Assembly: GCA_963678705.1 (NCBI GenBank)
Contig: OY783205.1
Span: 7,068,001-7,132,000 of the forward strand
DNA length: 64,000 nucleotides
DNA from: Panorpa germanica
Taxonomy: Eukaryota > Arthropoda > Insecta > Mecoptera > Panorpidae
Direction of reading: 5' to 3'
Below, in pieces: positions 46,022 through 56,629 of the stretch. Both the position numbers and the translations under genes were made by a program. Below the pieces are notes generated by a model. That model saw only the letters and a program-made list of their open reading frames with translations, searched no databases and was not told where the DNA came from. How positions within the stretch are numbered: the stretch's first letter is position 1; every line of letters begins with the position of its first letter.

Positions 46022-46071
<50 letters not shown>
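46022..46071. repeat. (TA)n microsatellite, 50 bp
   Basis: Uninterrupted TA repeats between LTR copy B and the array of binding-site-like repeats. Confidence 0.95.
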
Positions 46072-46074
<3 letters not shown>

Positions 46075-46258
46075 GACTTTTTATCTACATTAGTAGTTCT
46101 GAATCTAATACCATCCTGGTTTAGACTCCACTTTGCAGGTTACTATCTACAACCACCTGTTGAGATCCTAATTTGTAGTATAGAACTATTCAATCCCATA
46201 TGAGCCTCCAATTTGTAGGTAATTTCTACAACTATCCGTTGAGACGATCAATTTGCAG
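46075..46258 (-). repeat. Tandem array of primer-binding-site-like units, copy 2
   Basis: Read on the minus strand: CTGCAAATTGATCGTCTCAA, CTACAAATTGGAGGCTCATA, a unit with AATTAGGATCTCAACAGG, and CTGCAAAGTGGAGTCTAAAC, at about 40-bp spacing. It repeats the array at 46,633-46,804 and lies after the truncated gag, so it may be the end of a second LTR. Confidence 0.7.
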
Positions 46259-46400
46259 TTCTATTCTGTTCACCGACTCGGCTATTATACGAGTTCATTC
46301 TTGATAATAATTCAGCACGATTCCCACGCTGACTAAGTCCAACGAAGCTAAGTCCCTGTCGTAATTCTGCCAATGACAAATTGTTTAATTCTTCTGTCAT
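46259..46400 (-). pseudogene. Gypsy gag N-terminus with SAP-like domain
   Basis: MTEELNNLSLAELRQGLSFV followed by GLSQRGNRAELLSRMNSY matches the SAP pattern (L....LR..L...GL...G.KAELI.RL). SAP-like domains occur at the N-terminus of gag in some insect Gypsy elements and bind DNA. The frame stops after about 47 residues where the second repeat array begins, so the rest of gag is deleted. The start Met fits its place about 210 bp past the primer-binding site. Confidence 0.55.
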
Positions 46401-46612
46401 TGTTATAATTTTCACTACTAACAGATTGAAGTGCAATTACTTTAATGAGCAAACTGTACACTATGTTTTCCTCTTGATTCCGCTGGTCAACTGTTCTGGT
46501 TCTAAGGCTAAGAATAATCTTAACTGAGTATACTATATTCCTTAATTCCGGTTCGAGCGTTCTGGTTCTAAGGTTAAGTATATTTTTGACTAAATATACT
46601 TGGTTTTGCCTT

Positions 46613-47711
46613 ATCCCGGTTGAGAGCCCCCATTTGTAGTTTTTGAATCTAACACCATCCCGGTTCAGACTCCAATTTGCAGGTTAGAATCTACAACCAC
46701 CTGTTGAGATCCTAATTTGTGATTCAGAACTATTCAATCCCATATGAGCCTCCAATTTGTAGGTTACTTTCCACAACTATCCGTTGAGACGATCAATTTG
46801 CAGTATAACATAACAATATAGTTTCTTTTATACGAGCAAACACATGATTTGAATATTGATAGTTCATTTAATATTTACACAAAATTATACAATTACATCT
46901 GAATAAAGCGAATTAATCGTAATTAAATTCACTAAGAAAATAACACTTGATTAAAATACAATACTTAGATTTACAGTTCTTTCAATGTTTTGCATGTTAC
47001 CACGTAATACGCAATTCCGATTGTTCATAGTTATCAAACACAATGATTTTATAATGATAATACAACCTAGTATTTAACATTACATTTGCTGCATAACTCT
47101 AACATATGTTACAACTAATAACAATGTTCACAATTATTAAATTATATTAACACCCGTTAATAATATTTAAACTAACAAAATAACAACATCGCACAACCTA
47201 TGTACATCTATTGTCGCTATTTTTAGAATCAACTCTCGAATGTTCTATACTTTACGATAATCACATATTATAACTAATAACAATGATTACTGTTTTTCAA
47301 TCTAGTCCATTACTACACGATAATCAAATATTATAACTAATAACATTGATCACTGTTTTAAATGATATTAACACCCGTTAATATTACTTAAATTCACTAA
47401 AATAACGACACTATACAAACTTATGTATTCTCATCGCCATTTTTCTAACAACTTCACTGCAACTGTTGCTTGTACCAACATGTGCCCGTAATGACTCGTC
47501 AGCATACACTAGAGCGAGTGTCTGTGTTTGAGAGTTTCGGGGTTCACACACCTCATCAGATGTTATGGCAAGCATCTGGTGTCGAGAGTACATTATAATA
47601 TTACCCTAATATTATTCAAGTTCTTAACCTAATTTACAGGTTACTTTATATTTCTATTTCTTAAAACTAATTATATTTACACTTAAAACTAATCTTAAAA
47701 AATAATCCCAC
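46613..47711 (-). mobile_element. Gypsy LTR (copy C), primer-binding site and unit array
   Basis: On the minus strand the LTR starts TGTGGGATTATTTTTTAAG at 47,711. AAAGAAACTATATTGTTATG lies near 46,820, then five units of about 40 bp (46,804-46,633). The last ends in TGGGGGCTCTCAACCGGGAT (46,632-46,613), a tRNA-Pro-type primer-binding site. Internal direct repeats are visible: ATTGTTATTAGTTATAATAT occurs at least twice within the LTR. Gag with a SAP-like start follows. Confidence 0.65.
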
Positions 47712-47732
47712 ATATATATATATATATATATA

Positions 47733-47772
<40 letters not shown>
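47712..47772. repeat. (TA)n microsatellite at the left edge of the palindrome
   Basis: TA repeats with one AAAA interruption separate LTR copy C from the Helitron CTAG end. Confidence 0.95.
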
Positions 47773-47773
<1 letters not shown>

Positions 47774-48056
47774 TAGCTGACCCGGCGAACTTCGTACCGC
47801 CTAACAGTCAATGAATATCGTGTTACCTTTTAGGCTTTGATGAACGTAATACAATGATACAAAATAATATTTATTAATATAGATAGAAACATAAAAGTAT
47901 TTTATTATGATGAATGATAATGAAAACATACAGAATGAGAATAAAAATTAAAAAAATAATAATAATTAAGTAATTCAAACTCATGTCAGAAAAAAATGAT
48001 TGAAAACTATGTTGTGCAGATTGGAATACACTCGGATTAATTCATTAATGGGATTT

Positions 48057-49022
48057 TCATTCAAGCACCTTGTGGTAAACGACATTCTTTGTTTTTTGGT
48101 CAGGCGCAAGAACAAATAAAGCGGATGGTTTGCTGACACGTGAGCATGCCACGTACAATTGACCATGAGAAAAACATGCATTTTCTAGATTGAGGCCACA
48201 AATAGTCAAGGATTGGCCCTGTGATTTGTTGATCGTCATGGCGAAGGCAAGACGAATCGGGAATTGAATTCGTTTAAACTCAAATGGCATATCCGTTGGG
48301 ATCATCGGAATCCTTGGAATAAGAACTTCCTCATCTTTAAATTTTCCTTTAAGTATCGACGCGTGAATCACATTGCTCATCAGTTTTTTTTATCACAAAC
48401 CGCGTTCCATTGCACAGTTTTGGTTGGTTTAAATTTCTAAGCATGATGACTACCGAGCCAACCTTAAGTTTTAAATTGTACGGTGGTAAACCAGGCACAT
48501 CCAAGGAGTTTAAAAATTCACTTGGATAATTAGTGGCTTCTTCTTCGTTTGTTACACAGTCGATAGATTTGAATGAATACAGAGTACCTACGATTTGATT
48601 TTGAATTATAAAATTGAGGTCATCTACATCTTTATTTTTAGCGGCCAAAATTGCTCGCTCACTTAACCATTTAGTATTTTTGTGGTTAGCAATGATATCC
48701 GGGAATACTTTGTTGATAAGCTCGTCTTTTGATGATACAAAATTGCAAACATTTGGAGGAAATAAAATCAAACCGCTCGATTTGTCAACAGGAACACAGC
48801 CATTACCGATAGTCAGCAATTGCTTCGATAAATCATCAGCAGATAGATCGTTCAACAATGCAACTCTCATATTTACAGACAGTTGAAGTTTCTTTACATA
48901 TCGCCACAGATTTGATGCTTTGAGGCAAGCGTTTATTTCGTCGGCAGCAGTAGATCTTGGAATGACTGGTAGTGTTTGTCGGAAATCGCCAGATAATAAA
49001 ATCATTGCACCACCAAAACATC
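48057..49022 (-). pseudogene. Helitron helicase C-terminal part, left arm
   Basis: Mirror of the right-arm block at 52,529-53,494. PIF1-type motifs are AMILLSGDFRQTLPVIPRST, the NMR-containing LQLSVNMRVALLND, VGSVVIMLRNLNQPKLCNGT, LAFAMTINKSQGQSL and GQLYVACSRVSKP. Walker A and the Rep domain are missing. A frameshift in the A-run near 48,390 separates the last 107 codons. Such helicases unwind DNA during rolling-circle transposition, but this copy cannot make a complete one. Confidence 0.85.
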
Positions 49023-49032
49023 TCGAGACATT

Positions 49033-50104
49033 GTTGTTGGAGCATTAAATGTGCGTTCATGTGTTCCAGCTGGTCTTTTATCTGCTCTGATCACAACTTT
49101 ATAGTCATCACTTGGCATGCGCTCTAAAGCAGTCTTGAACAGCCTGACCAATGCATGATGTTCATGAAGCATTTGCTACAGATCTTGGAGAATTGCTCTC
49201 TTCGTAGCTGTGTTGATCCCTTGGCGCCGGTAAAGTTGTTCTTCCATATTGCCCATGAAGTATATTTGCAAGAATTTATGCTGTGCATCTTCTATAGGTT
49301 GCAATGATCCAATGCGATGGCAAATCTGGCCTTGAATCTGTAAAGTCAAAGCCATAGTTATAGTTAGATTTACAAACACTTTTTTTACAAACACTTTTTT
49401 TTTCAAATAATAACATGCCAAATACAGAAATCTAACAAACTACATTCCAGATTTTTTTTACAATCATAGAAAATATAGTTTTTAACGTAAATTACCTTAA
49501 ATGTCGGATTATATGCGTGTTCATCGATAATTTCCGCCCCAAATGAAGTCATTTGGAAACAGACATTGTATTTTTGAGTGTTCGCTAGAAAATGTCGTGA
49601 TTCTAGTGTTTCGCCATAAAGCAGGGAGCACAATGGCTCTGGTGGCGGGACCAATGATGGCAATTTCACTTTACCACTAAGGCAGCACAAACCAGGCGTT
49701 TCACCAGGAAACCTCAATGCTCCACAATGCTGGCAAACAACGTCCATTGGACCAATGCAAACTAAACGATGCAAGCTGTAGTCGATGGTGCAATCATATA
49801 GAAACGCTGCTCGATTCAAATCAATACTTGAACCATTTCTTCTTGCACTTCGAAGATTATTCCTCTGTTCATCTGTACGATAAGCTCGACGATTTCTCGT
49901 TTCTAACCTAGCCGTTTCACGGGCTACCTCTCTTTGCTCTTGTGTTTGAGAAGCACGAATTAAGGCCCTTCTTTGCTCCATACTAACGCGGTGCTCTTCT
50001 CGTGCAATTTCTCGTTCTTCATCAGATAAATGACTCGCGATATTCCGTTGCCTAATTGCATTACGGCTCCGCTGTGAAAGATTAGATCTTCTAGGACGCG
50101 GCAT
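49033..50104 (-). pseudogene. Helitron N-terminal coding region, left arm
   Basis: Mirror of 51,447-52,518. Exon 1 is 50,104-49,496 and starts MPRPRRSNLSQRSRNAIRQR. A GTAATT...ACAG intron follows, then exon 2 begins at 49,337 (IQGQICHRIGSLQPIEDAQH). An in-frame TAG at 49,178-49,176 is shared with the other arm. Coding similarity continues past it to NAPT, where Rep and the first half of the helicase are deleted. Confidence 0.8.
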
Positions 50105-50741
50105 AGTTATTAATATTAATACTGAATGTGCACTCGCATAAAACCACAAAAAACCACTTTCGAGACATAGACAATAGCTCAAAGAGTATATAAGCACTAC
50201 ATATGAATAGCTTATCAAGAAAAATTATAGTTATAGATAACCTATAAAAAGACATTTACTCTTTTGTTAACCTGTACAATAAATCTTAGGTATTATTTTC
50301 TGAAATTAAAAATTAAATAATTAATAAATAATCTACACAAATTAATGTTTAAAACAAACAAATATAACAGTACCTGAACTTTCGAGACATTTTACAAAAA
50401 ATAAATTTCTGAACGCACAAATGAATAGTTGTTACAACATGTTGTCATGACAACAAATGTTTGACATGAAATAAACAAATCAGCATTTATTGAAATGACT
50501 AAGTATCGAGTTTTCATTGTCGAGTTTTTTAAATTTCGAATTTTCATTGTTTTTAAGATGTATTATGCTATTGTAAGTGTTGTAACAAACCCGTCTTTGT
50601 TTTATATATTTTCATTGTTTTTAAGATGTATTATGCTATTCGGGGCGAAGACAAATCCAACGAATCAATAACCATGAATATTGGTTCAGCAGATCTCGAG
50701 TTATAAGTGTTGCAACAAACCCGTCTTTCTTTTATATATTA

Positions 50742-50744
<3 letters not shown>

Positions 50745-50806
<62 letters not shown>
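50745..50806. repeat. (TA)n core at the centre of the palindrome, 62 bp
   Basis: A pure alternating TA tract lies between the two Helitron 5' ends. Its own symmetry makes it a likely cruciform site. Confidence 0.97.
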
Positions 50807-50809
<3 letters not shown>

Positions 50810-51446
50810 TAATATATAAAAGAAAGACGGGTTTGTTGCAACACTTATAACTCGAGATCTGCTGAACCAATATTCATGGTTATTGATTCGTTGGATTTGT
50901 CTTCGCCCCGAATAGCATAATACATCTTAAAAACAATGAAAATATATAAAACAAAGACGGGTTTGTTACAACACTTACAATAGCATAATACATCTTAAAA
51001 ACAATGAAAATTCGAAATTTAAAAAACTCGACAATGAAAACTCGATACTTAGTCATTTCAATAAATGCTGATTTGTTTATTTCATGTCAAACATTTGTTG
51101 TCATGACAACATGTTGTAACAACTATTCATTTGTGCGTTCAGAAATTTATTTTTTGTAAAATGTCTCGAAAGTTCAGGTACTGTTATATTTGTTTGTTTT
51201 AAACATTAATTTGTGTAGATTATTTATTAATTATTTAATTTTTAATTTCAGAAAATAATACCTAAGATTTATTGTACAGGTTAACAAAAGAGTAAATGTC
51301 TTTTTATAGGTTATCTATAACTATAATTTTTCTTGATAAGCTATTCATATGTAGTGCTTATATACTCTTTGAGCTATTGTCTATGTCTCGAAAGTGGTTT
51401 TTTGTGGTTTTATGCGAGTGCACATTCAGTATTAATATTAATAACT

Positions 51447-52518
51447 ATGCCGCGTCCTAGAAGATCTAATCTTTCACAGCGGAGCCGTAATGCAATTAGG
51501 CAACGGAATATCGCGAGTCATTTATCTGATGAAGAACGAGAAATTGCACGAGAAGAGCACCGCGTTAGTATGGAGCAAAGAAGGGCCTTAATTCGTGCTT
51601 CTCAAACACAAGAGCAAAGAGAGGTAGCCCGTGAAACGGCTAGGTTAGAAACGAGAAATCGTCGAGCTTATCGTACAGATGAACAGAGGAATAATCTTCG
51701 AAGTGCAAGAAGAAATGGTTCAAGTATTGATTTGAATCGAGCAGCGTTTCTATATGATTGCACCATCGACTACAGCTTGCATCGTTTAGTTTGCATTGGT
51801 CCAATGGACGTTGTTTGCCAGCATTGTGGAGCATTGAGGTTTCCTGGTGAAACGCCTGGTTTGTGCTGCCTTAGTGGTAAAGTGAAATTGCCATCATTGG
51901 TCCCGCCACCAGAGCCATTGTGCTCCCTGCTTTATGGCGAAACACTAGAATCACGACATTTTCTAGCGAACACTCAAAAATACAATGTCTGTTTCCAAAT
52001 GACTTCATTTGGGGCGGAAATTATCGATGAACACGCATATAATCCGACATTTAAGGTAATTTACGTTAAAAACTATATTTTCTATGATTGTAAAAAAAAT
52101 CTGGAATGTAGTTTGTTAGATTTCTGTATTTGGCATGTTATTATTTGAAAAAAAAAGTGTTTGTAAAAAAAGTGTTTGTAAATCTAACTATAACTATGGC
52201 TTTGACTTTACAGATTCAAGGCCAGATTTGCCATCGCATTGGATCATTGCAACCTATAGAAGATGCACAGCATAAATTCTTGCAAATATACTTCATGGGC
52301 AATATGGAAGAACAACTTTACCGGCGCCAAGGGATCAACACAGCTACGAAGAGAGCAATTCTCCAAGATCTGTAGCAAATGCTTCATGAACATCATGCAT
52401 TGGTCAGGCTGTTCAAGACTGCTTTAGAGCGCATGCCAAGTGATGACTATAAAGTTGTGATCAGAGCAGATAAAAGACCAGCTGGAACACATGAACGCAC
52501 ATTTAATGCTCCAACAAC
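51447..52518 (+). pseudogene. Helitron N-terminal coding region, right arm (two exons)
   Basis: Start at MPRPRRSNLSQRSRNAIRQR (51,447). The frame is open upstream to 51,333, but Helitron proteins usually start in such a basic segment. Exon 1 has a long Arg/Glu helix (SDEEREIAREEHRVSMEQRR) and a CX2C...C finger (VVCQHCGALRF then CCLSG). A 158-bp intron (GTAATT at 52,056, TTTACAG ending 52,213) keeps phase 0. Exon 2 runs IQGQICHRIGSLQPIEDAQH and QIYFMGNMEEQLYRRQ to a TAG at 52,373-52,375, after which family sequence resumes in frame (VRLFKTALERMPSDDYKVVI) to ERTFNAPT. The HUH Rep domain that should follow is deleted. Confidence 0.8.
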
Positions 52519-52528
52519 AATGTCTCGA

Positions 52529-53494
52529 GATGTTTTGGTGGTGCAATGATTTTATTATCTGGCGATTTCCGACAAACACTACCAGTCATTCCAAGATCTA
52601 CTGCTGCCGACGAAATAAACGCTTGCCTCAAAGCATCAAATCTGTGGCGATATGTAAAGAAACTTCAACTGTCTGTAAATATGAGAGTTGCATTGTTGAA
52701 CGATCTATCTGCTGATGATTTATCGAAGCAATTGCTGACTATCGGTAATGGCTGTGTTCCTGTTGACAAATCGAGCGGTTTGATTTTATTTCCTCCAAAT
52801 GTTTGCAATTTTGTATCATCAAAAGACGAGCTTATCAACAAAGTATTCCCGGATATCATTGCTAACCACAAAAATACTAAATGGTTAAGTGAGCGAGCAA
52901 TTTTGGCCGCTAAAAATAAAGATGTAGATGACCTCAATTTTATAATTCAAAATCAAATCGTAGGTACTCTGTATTCATTCAAATCTATCGACTGTGTAAC
53001 AAACGAAGAAGAAGCCACTAATTATCCAAGTGAATTTTTAAACTCCTTGGATGTGCCTGGTTTACCACCGTACAATTTAAAACTTAAGGTTGGCTCGGTA
53101 GTCATCATGCTTAGAAATTTAAACCAACCAAAACTGTGCAATGGAACGCGGTTTGTGATAAAAAAAACTGATGAGCAATGTGATTCACGCGTCGATACTT
53201 AAAGGAAAATTTAAAGATGAGGAAGTTCTTATTCCAAGGATTCCGATGATCCCAACGGATATGCCATTTGAGTTTAAACGAATTCAATTCCCGATTCGTC
53301 TTGCCTTCGCCATGACGATCAACAAATCACAGGGCCAATCCTTGACTATTTGTGGCCTCAATCTAGAAAATGCATGTTTTTCTCATGGTCAATTGTACGT
53401 GGCATGCTCACGTGTCAGCAAACCATCCGCTTTATTTGTTCTTGCGCCTGACCAAAAAACAAAGAATGTCGTTTACCACAAGGTGCTTGAATGA
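52529..53494 (+). pseudogene. Helitron helicase C-terminal part, right arm
   Basis: PIF1-family motifs II-VI are present: LLSGDFRQTLPVIPRS, VNMRVALLNDLSADDLSKQL, SERAILAAKNKDVDDLN, LKVGSVVIMLRNLNQPKLCN, IRLAFAMTINKSQGQSL and HGQLYVACSRVSKP. Motif I (Walker A) is lost with the internal deletion joined at about 52,520. A run of seven A at 53,159-53,165 shifts the frame before NVIHASILKGKFKDEEVLIP. The end (PDQKTKNVVYHKVLE) is normal for the family. The arm is therefore non-autonomous and would need a helper Helitron. Confidence 0.88.
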
Positions 53495-53790
53495 AAATCC
53501 CATTAATGAATTAATCCGAGTGTATTCCAATCTGCACAACATAGTTTTCAATCATTTTTTTCTGACATGAGTTTGAATTACTTAATTATTATTATTTTTT
53601 TAATTTTTATTCTCATTCTGTATGTTTTCATTATCATTCATCATAATAAAATACTTTTATGTTTCTATCTATATTAATAAATATTATTTTGTATCATTGT
53701 ATTACGTTCATCAAAGCCTAAAAGGTAACACGATATTCATTGACTGTTAGGCGGTACGAAGTTCGCCGGGTCAGCTAGTATATATATATA

Positions 53791-54654
53791 TGGGAATTAA
53801 TTAAGGATTAGATATAATAATTTTGTAAGAAATAATAATTATAAAGAACTCTATAAAATAGGTTAGGAACTTTGCTAATATTAAGTTATATTTAAATGTT
53901 ACTAGAGCTGTTTTGAAACGACTTGTAGACCCTCTAAGGCGTTCATTTGACAGTTCGCTTACAGAGCAGTTCACAACACGTTCGCTAGCTAGCGTATGCA
54001 TTACGTTATGCATTACGCATTATTATTATTTTATTATTTACGCATTATTATGCATTACGTTACGATACGTTAGCGCGGAAGATGATTGTAAAATGGCTGA
54101 TACTTAGACATACACAGTTTGTATGGAGTCATTGGTAAAATTCGGGAAATGTTGTATTAACTAGTTGTTAATAGCATTGAGAATTATAATCAGTTTGTAA
54201 TATTTGTTATTGTCTCGGCGTAAATAGTGTAGTTTGTGCATAAAATTATAGTGTTAAATGCTAGGTTGTTTTTATCATTATAAAACGTTGTGAATGAAAA
54301 CTATGTACTATTTATACTACGCATTACTTTGAGATATGCAATCATTGAAAGGTCTTCAAACCTAAGCATTGCATATAATCAAGTGATATTATTTTGTGAA
54401 CTCTTTTTATTTTTTTTTAACATTTTTGTAATATATTTGTCTTTCTTTGAGAAATAATTAAATGAACTACTATTAAACAAAAGTTACGTGATAACTTTTC
54501 TTTAATAAACTATATTGTAAATGGGGGCTCAACTCAGGATTTATATTAATAACATCAAAACTGCTAAAAACTACAGCTGGTAATCTAGCTAACACTCACT
54601 AAGGTGTAAGATAGACCCACTTGGTGACAACCGGGATAGGAATAAATCTCGACC

Positions 54655-54656
<2 letters not shown>
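53791..54656 (+). mobile_element. Gypsy LTR (copy D), primer-binding site and leader
   Basis: The LTR begins at about 53,791 (TGGGAATTAATTAAG, just after TA repeats) and ends near 54,521 with TAAACTATATTGTAAA. TGGGGGCTCAACTCAGGAT (54,522-54,540) is the tRNA-Pro-type site. The leader has AACACTCACTAAGGTGTAAG, shared with copy A. It lacks the array of units seen in copy C. A TA run follows at 54,658. Confidence 0.7.

Positions 54657-54657
<1 letters not shown>

Positions 54658-54708
<51 letters not shown>
54658..54708. repeat. (TA)n microsatellite, about 50 bp
   Basis: TA repeats between the Gypsy leader and a sequence starting ACAGGGTGTCCCAATATTCAA. Confidence 0.95.
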
Positions 54709-54711
<3 letters not shown>

Positions 54712-55450
54712 GGTGTCCCAATATTCAACGATAAGCGGGTACCAGAGGGTGGTCCTGCTCATGACTACACAAGAAAAGAAGAAAAAAAAAAAAATTTCTT
54801 TCGAAAATTGAATCACCTTTAGATGTTTTTAACTGCCATGACCATAGTTTGGAATTTTGTAGATAATGTGTAGACACAGATAGCCACACGGAGAATATAT
54901 AACTAGCTTAGGACAACCATCCACGCCGTTTGTTTTGACGGGCTCGAAGTTCAATTTCGAGGCTGAAAGTCCATCGATAGAAACGATATTGCCGCCATCA
55001 TCCGACACGAGAAGGGGATTCACAATATAACGAATCGTATAGTAATTTGTCTGGATCAGAAACTTTTTCAATTAAATCAATAAGATTCAATAATACGTAT
55101 CGATGGAAGCCTTAAGGAGTGTCTCAGTATGGCGTCGTATTCAGGCGACAGCGAATTCGGACGTTAAATCGCCAGCCTCAACTCAACGACGAGAGCTCTC
55201 AAAGGAAGTTACAGACCAAAAGTACTGTGTTCTTTAGATGTGTTGAGTCACAATACATACTAACCAAAATGTCTAAACGTGTGTACAGTATAAATGTACA
55301 CATAACGAGTACGATACGATGTAATACGATATGGTCTAATAGTGGTGTTTCGGGCGGGATCGTGTTTTTTGAGGTTTATGCTGTTATTACGGACAATAGG
55401 TCGTGATGTATATTGGTTTATGTTCTCGCGGTTATTTTATAATTAGTTTG
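54709..55450. repeat. Possible transposon starting ACAGGGTGTCCCA
   Basis: ACAGGGTGTCCCAATATTCA is a common arthropod transposon-end sequence. The region to about 55,450 is richer in GC than its surroundings, with open stretches on both strands (for example about 95 codons from 55,119). No domain was recognised and the opposite end was not found. Confidence 0.35.
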
Positions 55451-55529
55451 AAGATTGATTATTTTCTTGAAGTATGATATTTAGAGTCAATCCGATGAAT
55501 AGTTTGACATATCCTACTAATGCAGAACC

Positions 55530-55805
55530 ACATCAAGAGATGTGCGCAAATGGTGAAAACCCTTACTGCATGATTCTTACAAGCAAGATTATCGCCCTTT
55601 ACTTCCAATTGTTGTAGATGCCATAAAAGCAATTTATGAAGATTTGAGTAATGATAATTTACGCTCTAGGTGTATCGGTGGATTGAAAACAATAATGAAA
55701 CCTAGTGTGGAAAATGAGCCCAAAAACAGTGACTAGTAGCAGTATTATTGTAGACATTGCTGCATATGTTGTTGCTTGTATATTTAATGAAGGCCAGTTC
55801 ATTAT
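55530..55805 (+). pseudogene. DDE transposase relic of an arthropod family (NNES-type)
   Basis: Pieces in order: HQEMCANGENPYC, HDSYKQDYRPLLPIVVDAIK, AIYEDLSNDNLRSRCIGG and VWKMSPKTVTSSSIIVDIAA, ending VACIFNEGQF. This follows the pattern C..G...WC...., I.P.Y..L....L..RC..G.TQN.NES...W...PK found in a family of uncharacterised arthropod transposases. The TQNNNES motif is lost in a frameshift near 55,690. I cannot assign the superfamily with confidence. Confidence 0.5.
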
Positions 55806-56629
55806 TACATATTGTGAATACGCATTACACATTATTACACTTGAGATTAATTGTGGACCCAATTCTCACTGATACACAGAAAAACTAGATTCTGAGCGTG
55901 TAAAGGAGACTGACACGAAAGACGGAAAACTACACCTTTTTGAAAAATTGTTTAAACAATTGGCTATAAACATCTGAATGCTTGACTTTTCAGTAAAAAA
56001 ATTGCTAAATGCTATTCGGATTCAACCGATCAAAATACATAAAAAAAAGTTTAACTTGAACTATCGAAATTTAAGTTCGATTTCGATTTGGGTTCGAGTT
56101 CGAAATTTAAATAAATTTTTTAAATTTTAAAACGCGTTTTCCTAGAAACTATGTTTTTTAATTCGATGACCACTATAATTAAAGAACCACTTGATGGATT
56201 TTGATGAAATTATTACAGCGAAATAAAGATAAAACATGATATAAAAACTCTTTGTAATCAGTTTTATAAAATGAATTTAATTAATATAAAACAAAAATTA
56301 CTAAAAATACTTTTTTTTTCATACCTCAAAGTGCATCTCACCCTTTAATGCTAATAGGAACTTTGTTTTTTTTTCGATAAATAACAAGCATTTCAAGACT
56401 AGAATGGATTTAAATAAAGGTTCATCATTGTATAAGTATATTGTCATTTTTATTTATTTGTATTTAATTTCTATGTACTTTTCCCCGGGTGATCTGATGA
56501 TATTAAGTTTATTTGGTCAGGTATCTGGCCCCGTTAGGGGATGAATCCATGTCGTTACGCCCTTCACTGAATATTCCTTAACCTAGTGGCCTACTTCAGG
56601 CGTCGGTTTTCCCGCGACTTTTAATTCTA
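55806..56629. other. No gene recognised
   Basis: AT-rich up to about 56,480. A GC-richer piece at 56,480-56,620 (ATCTGGCCCCGTTAGGGGAT) has no readable domain. Confidence 0.4.

Larger units (their letters stand above)
47773..53778. mobile_element. 6-kb perfect palindrome: two Helitron derivatives head to head
   Basis: Left arm 47,773-50,744 (-) and right arm 50,807-53,778 (+), 2,972 bp each. Every coding block in one arm has its mirror at coordinates summing to 101,551, with identical translation, so I see no indel between the arms. Each arm starts TCTTAATATATAAAAG (Helitron 5' end) at the centre. It ends with GGCGGTACGAAGTTCGCC, able to fold, then GGGTCAGCTAG (Helitron 3' end CTAG before T). 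The centre is 62 bp of TA repeats. Coding is an internally deleted Rep/helicase. Confidence 0.95.

Noticed and set aside
45927-46203. Frames encoding IYIYIY repeats
   Set aside because: They only translate the TA microsatellite.
47773-53778. Reading the palindrome as a long-terminal-inverted-repeat DNA transposon (foldback or Polinton-like)
   Set aside because: The arms have Helitron 5' (TC) and 3' (hairpin, CTAG) ends and Rep/helicase coding. There is no target duplication and no integrase or polymerase-B gene.
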